Virus record (IMG/VR): IMGVR_UViG_3300008339_000200
Coordinates: 1-37,211 of that record
Origin: a virus
Strand: one strand, 5' to 3'
DNA length: 37,211 nucleotides
Of the stretch, positions 23,988-31,700 are shown one piece after another. Every line of letters begins with the position of its first letter. The stretch's first letter is position 1. A program made the position numbers and the translations under genes. The notes beneath the pieces are model-generated. The model saw only the letters and a program-made list of their open reading frames with translations, did not search any database and was not told where the DNA came from.

Positions 23988-26900
23988 ATGGCTGACACAC
24001 AGTATCCTACAATTGTATATCCTCACGAGCTACCTACTGTTCCTCAAGCTCAGCCAGGCGATTTACTTTTCTTAGAGCAAAAAAACCCAGACGGTTCTTA
24101 CACCACTTATTCTGTTGCAGTTTCAACAGTATCTGCAGTAGGACCTAAAGGAGATGAAGGCCTTTCAGGTTATTCAGGTGTATCTGGTTTTAGCGGTATA
24201 AGTGGTTTTAGTGGTCAAGGCGTATCGGGGTATTCTGGTTATAGTGGAGAAAGTACTTCAGGCTATTCAGGTATTTCAGGTTACTCTGGTATAAGCGGGT
24301 ACTCAGGCTACTCTGGTATTAGCGGCTATTCTGGTATTAGCGGTTTTAGTGGGTACAGTGGTTACAGTGGTATAAGTGGTTATAGTGGTATAAGTGGTTA
24401 CAGCGGACCTTCTCCTACAGGGGTAGTTTACTATTATTCTACTTCTGCCGCTGATGTGAGCGGTTTACCGTTACCTCAAGGCTTACCTACTCCTTACAAT
24501 TACGGTTTATTATTCGACGCTCAAGAGGTAGGTTCAGAAATTTATCTTGATACTATTATAAACGATACGGATGGGCAAGCTTTAGTGTTTGCTGCTATTA
24601 CACCTCCAAGTAAACCATTTAAAACTCTTATTAATATAGGTAATTGGTCGTTTGATACTTTCTATTCAGTTTCAGGTTTAAGCGCTGAGTATAGTACTAC
24701 CAATTTTGTTTATAAAGTATTTAAAAGAGCGGTAGACAGCACTGAAACAGAATTATTTTCTGCTACGGGAGCCGCGTTAACTAAAACTCCATTTGCGACT
24801 TATCAAAGAACAAATTATTACATACAGTCTCCATTAGTATTAAATCAATCAGATAGACTTGTCTTTAAAGTATTCGTACAAACTACTAACACTGAAGACA
24901 CAGACGTAACATATTATTATCTCGGAGACACAAATTATAGTAGAGTAGTAACAAATATAACAATAGGGTTTGACGGTCAATCTGGCTTTTCTGGTATGTC
25001 TGGTTACAGCGGCATATCGGGGTATTCTGGTTTTAGTGGATCCGGAACCTCGGGGTATTCTGGTTTTAGTGGTCAAGGTACATCAGGTTATTCTGGTTAT
25101 AGTGGTAATAGTACTTCTGGCTATTCTGGCTATAGTGGTATAAGTGGCTATTCTGGTCCTTCAGGCTATTCGGGTTATTCTGGTATGTCGGGCTACTCTG
25201 GTTTTAGTGGAGCGAGCGGTTTTAGTGGCCAAGGCATTTCAGGGTACTCTGGTTTTAGTGGTAATAGTGCTTCTGGTTATTCAGGCTATAGCGGTATTAG
25301 TGGCTATTCTGGTATAAGTGGTTACTCAGGCTACTCAGGTTTTAGCGGTATATCAGGCTTTAGTGGTTATAGCGGTACTGGTAGCTCTGGTTATTCAGGT
25401 ATTTCAGGTTATTCAGGTATAAGCGGCTATTCTGGTCTTTCAGGTCATTCTGGTTACAGCGGTATTTCAGGATACTCTGGAATAAGCGGCTATTCAGGTA
25501 TATCAGGTCATTCTGGTTATAGTGGTATATCAGGTTTTAGCGGTCAAGGTACTTCTGGCTTTTCAGGGTACTCGGGCTTTAGCGGTATAAGTGGTTTTAG
25601 TGGTTTTAGTGGTTATTCAGGTGTATCAGGTTATTCTGGTTATAGTGGTATAAGCGGTTATTCCGGTATATCAGGTTTTAGCGGTCAAGGTACTTCAGGC
25701 TATTCTGGTTTTAGCGGTTACAGTGGTATATCTGGTTATACAGGGTTTAGCGGGGTGTCCGGTTATAGTGGTATTAGTGGTTATAGCGGTATATCAGGCT
25801 TTAGTGGTTATTCAGGCGTATCAGGTTATTCTGGCTATAGCGGTATTAGTGGTTATTCGGGCTATAGTGGTTATTCGGGCTATAGCGGTATTTCTGGTTA
25901 CTCTGGCAATTCAGGTTACAGTGGTTTGTCTGGTTATTCAGGTTTTAGCGGTATATCTGGTTATTCTGGTTTTAGCGGTATATCAGGTTTTAGTGGTCAG
26001 GGCACATCAGGGTATTCTGGTTATAGTGGTATAAGTGGTTACAGCGGCTTTTCCGGCTATAGCGGGTATAGTGGTATAAGCGGTTATTCAGGTTATAGTG
26101 GTATTTCTGGCTACTCCGGCTACTCCGGTATATCAGGTTATAGTGGTATTTCAGGCTTTAGCGGCTGGAGCGGTTACTCTGGCTACAGTGGGTATAGCGG
26201 AGATAGCGGTATATCTGGCTATAGCGGGTATTCTGGTTATAGTGGTTATAGTGGAATAACCCCTCAGATTTGTACCGTATTTTTTCCAAATACGGGAGAA
26301 TATTATTTTCAGTCAGTCGGGGAAACATTTTATCAAACCCCTATTACAGCAGGGTTAGCGTTTAACGCTGGTCAAACATTGTCTGTATACGCCGCCGGAG
26401 ACAATATTGTTCAGTATATGTTTGTTCGCAGTTATGATAGCGTGACTGGTGCATTAAGTGCAATTGTAACGTATTCTCAGTCTCCTGGTTTTAAGACATA
26501 TAATAATCTTGAAATATGTTTAGCAGGACAAGTAGGTATATCAGGGTATTCTGGTTATAGCGGTATTAGTGGTTATTCAGGTATATCAGGATTTAGCGGT
26601 CAAGGCATTTCAGGGTATTCTGGTTATTCAGGCTATAGCGGCATAAGCGGTTACTCAGGCTACAGCGGTATTTCTGGTTACTCTGGTTACTCTGGTATAT
26701 CAGGCTATAGCGGTATAAGTGGTTATTCTGGTATATCTGGCTATTCTGGCTATAGCGGTATAAGTGGTTATTCTGGTATATCTGGCTATTCTGGCTATAG
26801 CGGTATAAGTGGCTATTCTGGTCCTTCAGGCTATTCAGGCTATTCAGGTTATTCTGGAGTATCAGGCTACTCTGGTTTTAGCGGCTATTCAGGTTACAGC

Positions 26901-28415
26901 GGTATTAGCGGTTATTCAGGCTATAGCGGTATTTCTGGCTACTCAGGTTTTAGCGGGATCAGCGGTTATTCCGGTTATTCAGGCTACAGCGGTATAAGTG
27001 GCTATAGTGGCTTGTCAGGTTACTCAGGTATAAGCGGTTTTTCTGGTGTGTCTGGTTATTCTGGTATAAGTGGTTACTCAGGTTTTAGTGGTATATCAGG
27101 ATACAGCGGTCAAGACGGTCAAGGTTTAACCCCTGAAGCAAATAGATTATATGTTTCTAAAGACGGTAATGATAGTAATGACGGTCGAACTTTAGCTACA
27201 CCTTTTCTCACCATTAAAAAAGCGGCGGCTTATGCTGCAGCTAATTTAGGTACAAAATACACTATAATCCTTATCAGTGGGGATTATACTGAAGCAAACC
27301 CAATTTATCTTGCTCCTAATGTTTCGGTCATTGGAGATAATTTAAGAAGAGTTTCAGTACGCCCAACTAACAGACAATACGATGTGTTTTGGTGCACTAA
27401 TAGTGTTTATGTTTGGGGTATTACTTTTAGAGATCATTTAGCGCCAGCCGCGGCTTGCGCATTTCCAAATCTTTCTAATGCTTCTTTAACTGCAATTGCA
27501 TTTAATACTACCGGGTATGAAATTACACCTCCTGCTAGCAAGCCATTTATAACTACAAGCCCGTACATTCAAGGTAGTAGCTCTATTACTTCAGGAGTAA
27601 GCGGTCTAAGCGCAGGCTGTGGTATTAGAGTAGACGGTAATTTAGCTACCGGCTATTTAAGAAGCTTTGTAACGGACTCATTTACTCAATTTAACGAAGG
27701 TGGTATGGGTATCCATATCACTAATAATGGTTACGCGCAGCTAGTATCAACCTTTACTATTTGCTGCACTGAAGGGGTAAGAGCCGACAACGGCGGCACT
27801 TGCTCAATTAATACCTCTAACTGTTCTTTTGGTCTATCCGGTCTAGTTGCAGTAGGGTATTCTTCTACCCCGGTACTTACCGGTATATTAGCGCTAGCAA
27901 CTGATGGTACAGATACTATTGCAGTAAGCGCAATAACACCAAGATCTTTTCCTGCATATGATCTACCAATTGACAGGCCTTACGTAGGATTAGTATTTAA
28001 AATAGAAAATGATAATACTTTATACACTTTAGATTCTGTTACTTTAACAGATATTATAACGTACAAGTACAATATAATATCTACTTCTAATATTACTAAT
28101 ATACTTTCAGCTGGTTCTAAAGTAAACTTTTATATAAGAAGTACAATTACTTCAAGCTCGCATACGATGGAATATGTAGGCTCTGGTGTAACACTTGCAA
28201 CTGCAGTACCTTCTTTAGGCGGAGTTGGAAATCCTGATTTAGAAGCTGTACAAAGCGACGGAGGTGCCGTATACTATACAAGTACTAATCAATTAGGTAA
28301 CTTTAAAGTAGGTAGCGGATTTACAGTAGTGCAATCTACCGGAACTATTGAAGGCGAAACATTTAATAGATCTATATTATCATTAGTGACTCCCCTTACT
28401 CTTGCATTAGAGTAA
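23988..28415 (+). CDS. Giant repeat fibre with Gly-X-Ser blocks and C-terminal beta-helix, 1475 aa
   Basis: A long fibre protein. Residues 1-51 are a non-repeat head (ELPTVPQAQPGDLLFLEQ) that probably anchors it. Three Gly-X-X blocks follow (about 52-142, 327-758 and 847-1045), almost all GYS, GIS, GFS or GVS with hardly any proline, opened by one ordinary collagen-like GPKGDE. Two globular inserts interrupt them: 143-326 (GVVYYYSTSAAD, NWSFDTFYSVSGL) and 759-846 (CTVFFPNTGEYYFQSVGETF). The C-terminus from 1046 starts RLYVSKDGNDSNDGRTLATP, the opening of DUF1565-like right-handed beta-helix domains, and ends with YYTSTNQLGNFKVGSGF, a phrase common in phage fibre tips. Receptor binding or attachment is likely but unproven. 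Confidence 0.85.
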   Translation: MADTQYPTIVYPHELPTVPQAQPGDLLFLEQKNPDGSYTTYSVAVSTVSAVGPKGDEGLSGYSGVSGFSGISGFSGQGVSGYSGYSGESTSGYSGISGYSGISGYSGYSGISGYSGISGFSGYSGYSGISGYSGISGYSGPSPTGVVYYYSTSAADVSGLPLPQGLPTPYNYGLLFDAQEVGSEIYLDTIINDTDGQALVFAAITPPSKPFKTLINIGNWSFDTFYSVSGLSAEYSTTNFVYKVFKRAVDSTETELFSATGAALTKTPFATYQRTNYYIQSPLVLNQSDRLVFKVFVQTTNTEDTDVTYYYLGDTNYSRVVTNITIGFDGQSGFSGMSGYSGISGYSGFSGSGTSGYSGFSGQGTSGYSGYSGNSTSGYSGYSGISGYSGPSGYSGYSGMSGYSGFSGASGFSGQGISGYSGFSGNSASGYSGYSGISGYSGISGYSGYSGFSGISGFSGYSGTGSSGYSGISGYSGISGYSGLSGHSGYSGISGYSGISGYSGISGHSGYSGISGFSGQGTSGFSGYSGFSGISGFSGFSGYSGVSGYSGYSGISGYSGISGFSGQGTSGYSGFSGYSGISGYTGFSGVSGYSGISGYSGISGFSGYSGVSGYSGYSGISGYSGYSGYSGYSGISGYSGNSGYSGLSGYSGFSGISGYSGFSGISGFSGQGTSGYSGYSGISGYSGFSGYSGYSGISGYSGYSGISGYSGYSGISGYSGISGFSGWSGYSGYSGYSGDSGISGYSGYSGYSGYSGITPQICTVFFPNTGEYYFQSVGETFYQTPITAGLAFNAGQTLSVYAAGDNIVQYMFVRSYDSVTGALSAIVTYSQSPGFKTYNNLEICLAGQVGISGYSGYSGISGYSGISGFSGQGISGYSGYSGYSGISGYSGYSGISGYSGYSGISGYSGISGYSGISGYSGYSGISGYSGISGYSGYSGISGYSGPSGYSGYSGYSGVSGYSGFSGYSGYSGISGYSGYSGISGYSGFSGISGYSGYSGYSGISGYSGLSGYSGISGFSGVSGYSGISGYSGFSGISGYSGQDGQGLTPEANRLYVSKDGNDSNDGRTLATPFLTIKKAAAYAAANLGTKYTIILISGDYTEANPIYLAPNVSVIGDNLRRVSVRPTNRQYDVFWCTNSVYVWGITFRDHLAPAAACAFPNLSNASLTAIAFNTTGYEITPPASKPFITTSPYIQGSSSITSGVSGLSAGCGIRVDGNLATGYLRSFVTDSFTQFNEGGMGIHITNNGYAQLVSTFTICCTEGVRADNGGTCSINTSNCSFGLSGLVAVGYSSTPVLTGILALATDGTDTIAVSAITPRSFPAYDLPIDRPYVGLVFKIENDNTLYTLDSVTLTDIITYKYNIISTSNITNILSAGSKVNFYIRSTITSSSHTMEYVGSGVTLATAVPSLGGVGNPDLEAVQSDGGAVYYTSTNQLGNFKVGSGFTVVQSTGTIEGETFNRSILSLVTPLTLALE
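24141..24413 (+). repeat. Gly-X-Ser codon repeat block 1, first fibre
   Basis: About 30 consecutive nine-base units encoding G-[Y/I/F/V]-S, with synonymous codons freely mixed. It begins with GPK-GDE and ends before the first globular insert. Confidence 0.9.
24966..26261 (+). repeat. Gly-X-Ser codon repeat block 2, first fibre
   Basis: About 144 nine-base units of G-[Y/I/F]-S type, interrupted by occasional GQG-TSG and GNS units. It is the longest block of this fibre. Confidence 0.9.
26526..27122 (+). repeat. Gly-X-Ser codon repeat block 3, first fibre
   Basis: About 66 units of the same type, ending in GQD-GQ before the beta-helix domain. Confidence 0.9.
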
Positions 28416-28416
28416 A

Positions 28417-28424
28417 GTAAATAT
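28417..28424 (+). promoter_or_regulatory. Late-promoter-like element GTAAATAT
   Basis: GTAAATAT eight bases before the ATG of the 115-aa gene, just after the stop of the first fibre. Confidence 0.52.
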
Positions 28425-28432
28425 AATAGTAT

Positions 28433-28780
28433 ATGGCCTCGATACCATTAAACTATTTCAAAAGAGTAACTGCAGGCGCAACCACCATTCCGACAGTAAT
28501 TTATACAGCCCCTGCAAGCCGGGCAGGTATTATACTTTCTGCTGTTGCATCTAACATAACTAATAGTGTTCATACTATTACAGTAGGCATTTCAGCTGAT
28601 AATGTATCCGGGTCCTATTATGACTTACTTAAAGGCTTTTCTGTACCTAATGGAGATGCGGTTAATGTAGCGGTTGGTAAACTAGTTTTAGGGACCGGGG
28701 ATCAATTAATTATATCTGCCGCTAGTAACTCTGCAGTAAATTTCACTTTAAGCGTGTTAGAAGCTGTTAACACACAATAA
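28433..28780 (+). CDS. Small beta-rich virion protein candidate, 115 aa
   Basis: A compact protein predicted to be nearly all beta strand: NYFKRVTAGATTIPTVIYTA, GIILSAVASNITNSVHTITV, GDAVNVAVGKLVLGTGDQLI, and the ending NFTLSVLEAVNTQ. The pattern (strand, small loop, 'sN.t...h.i.v', 'kLvL..gD.l', 'SvLE') is one I associate with small proteins sitting between fibre genes in aquatic T4-like phages; I cannot name the family. It may form a ring or a connector for the fibres. The stop shares its last base with the ATG of the second fibre, so the two are coupled. Confidence 0.7.
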   Translation: MASIPLNYFKRVTAGATTIPTVIYTAPASRAGIILSAVASNITNSVHTITVGISADNVSGSYYDLLKGFSVPNGDAVNVAVGKLVLGTGDQLIISAASNSAVNFTLSVLEAVNTQ

Positions 28781-31700
28781 TGGCCACGTACAATCAACCC
28801 CAACTTATAAGCGATAGGGTGCAGGTTATACCGCCTTTAAGTGCGGACTCGGCTCGCTATCAGTTTCTTAATTTAAAAAATGCTGAGCCTAATTTAGGAG
28901 TACCGTTAAGCGCGTCCGCTGGCGCAAATTATATTCCTATATCTAATGATTCTGGAGTAAGAAGTTTTACCACTAATAATTCTATAGTACTTTCGGGGGA
29001 TAAAGTAGGCTTTGGTAAATTACCAGTTTATGCAGTTGATGTTAATGGAGATGTTAATGTTACTGGAGAATTTCGCAAAAACGGAGAAATAGTCTCCGTC
29101 AGTGGCTATTCAGGTTACAGCGGTATATCTGGTTATTCCGGGTTTAGCGGTATATCGGGCTATTCAGGTTACAGCGGTGTATCAGGCTACTCAGGTTACA
29201 GCGGTATATCGGGCTACTCAGGCTATAGTGGTATATCGGGCTATTCAGGCTATAGTGGTATTAGTGGTTACTCAGGCTATAGTGGTATATCGGGCTACTC
29301 AGGCTATAGTGGTATTAGTGGTTACTCAGGTTATAGCGGTGCTGACGGTATTTCTGGGTATTCTGGTATATCAGGCTACTCAGGTATATCAGGCTACTCA
29401 GGTATATCAGGCTACTCAGGCTATAGTGGTATTAGTGGTTACTCAGGTATATCGGGGTATTCAGGTTATAGCGGTGCTGACGGTATTTCTGGGTATTCTG
29501 GTATATCAGGCTATAGCGGTATAAGTGGCTATAGCGGCATATCAGGCTATTCTGGTTATTCGGGTATTTCTGGTTATTCGGGTATTTCTGGCTATTCTGG
29601 TTATAGCGGTATTATAGGAGAGTCTGGAACTTCTGGTTATTCTGGTATATCAGGTTATAGTGGTATAAGTGGTTATTCAGGTTATAGTGGTATATCAGGC
29701 TATTCCGGGGAATCAGGTTATAGTGGTATATCAGGTTATAGCGGTATATCAGGTTATTCTGGTTACAGCGGTACATCTGGTTATTCTGGTTATTCCGGTG
29801 TATCTGGTTATTCAGGTATTTCAGGCTATAGCGGCATAAGTGGTTACTCAGGTGTTTCTGGCTATAGTGGCTATAGCGGTATTAGTGGGTATAGTGGAGA
29901 CGCTGGAACTTCAGGCTATAGTGGCGGTGTTGGGCAATCTGGTTATAGTGGTATTTCTGGTTATAGTGGTGCATCTGGTTTTAGCGGCTTTAGTGGTGCC
30001 CCAGCAGTTGGGGTAGTTTATTACCCGACTACTTCTGCAGCTGATATAGCTAATTTTAATTACTATGATGTAGTACCTCAATCAGGCGCTGAAACAACAT
30101 CGACTACATTTATTGCTATTACTGACAATTATAAAACAGTAATTTCAAATATTACTCTTACCGGAGAGCCCGGTACTACTAGTATACCTGTAGGTACTTG
30201 GGTCTTTGATACTTATTATAGTTTAGCGGGTTTAGGTTTAGGATTAGGTAAAGTAGTAAACCTTGCGTTTGAAATATTAAAATATAACGGCAGCACTTTA
30301 ACAAGCTTATTTACGGCCTACAATGATGGGGCTATTACTACCAATGTTGCTTCAGGTTCACCTGCATCTTTATTAACAGAGTATGTAATTTCTACCCCAA
30401 TTGCCTTAGATGCCACGGACCGTCTAGCGATTATAACTAAAGCTAGTACAAACGATACTAATACTATACAGTTTAACTTCCATTATCTAGGCGCAGACCA
30501 TTATAGCGCTGTACGAACCGGTATATACCGCGGAGCTGTAGGCACATCTGGTTTTAGCGGCTACAGCGGTATTAGTGGTTATAGTGGTATAAGTGGTTAT
30601 TCTGGTCCTTCAGGTTATTCCGGTGGGTCTGGTTATAGTGGCTATAGTGGTATAAGTGGTTATTCTGGTACAAGTGGTTATTCCGGTATATCTGGTTATA
30701 GTGGACCTCAAGGTACAGTAGGCACTCAAGGCCCTACCGGTACGTCGGGTTATAGTGGTATATCAGGCTACTCTGGGCCACAAGGTGCTATTGGTACCTC
30801 AGGCTACTCAGGTATAAGTGGTTTTTCTGGTATATCTGGTTATAGCGGTTATTCAGGTATACCAGGCGACTCGGGCACATCAGGTTATTCTGGTATATCA
30901 GGCTACTCCGGTATAAGTGGTTTTTCTGGTATATCTGGTTATAGCGGTTACTCCGGTATAAGTGGTTTTTCTGGTATATCTGGTTATAGCGGTTACTCTG
31001 GTATATCAGGCTATTCTGGTCCACAAGGTACAGCTGGCGCCCAAGGTACTACTGGTACTCAAGGCATTACCGGAACATCTGGTTTTAGTGGTGTATCGGG
31101 GTATTCTGGTTTATCAGGGTATAGTGGTTACTCAGGTATAAGCGGCTTTAGCGGACCTCAAGGCACTACTGGTACTTCAGGCTTTAGCGGTATATCGGGT
31201 TATAGTGGTATAAGCGGCTTTAGCGGTCCTCAAGGCACTACTGGCACGCAAGGCACTACTGGTACTTCAGGCTATAGCGGTATAAGTGGTTATAGCGGTA
31301 TATCTGGCTACTCTGGACCGCAAGGCACAACCGGTACTCAGGGTACTACTGGCACTTCAGGCTTTAGTGGTATATCTGGCTATTCAGGCATATCAGGGTA
31401 TAGTGGCCCACAAGGCACTACTGGCGCACAAGGCGTAACCGGCACTCAGGGTACTACTGGTACTTCAGGCTTTAGCGGTATATCTGGATATTCTGGACCG
31501 CAAGGTACTACTGGCGCACAAGGCGTAACCGGCACTCAGGGCACTACTGGTACATCAGGGTTTAGCGGTATATCAGGATATTCTGGCCCACAAGGTACTA
31601 CTGGCACTCAAGGCACTACTGGCACTTCAGGCTTTAGCGGTATAAGTGGTTATAGCGGTATATCTGGCTACTCTGGCCCACAAGGTACTACTGGCACGCA

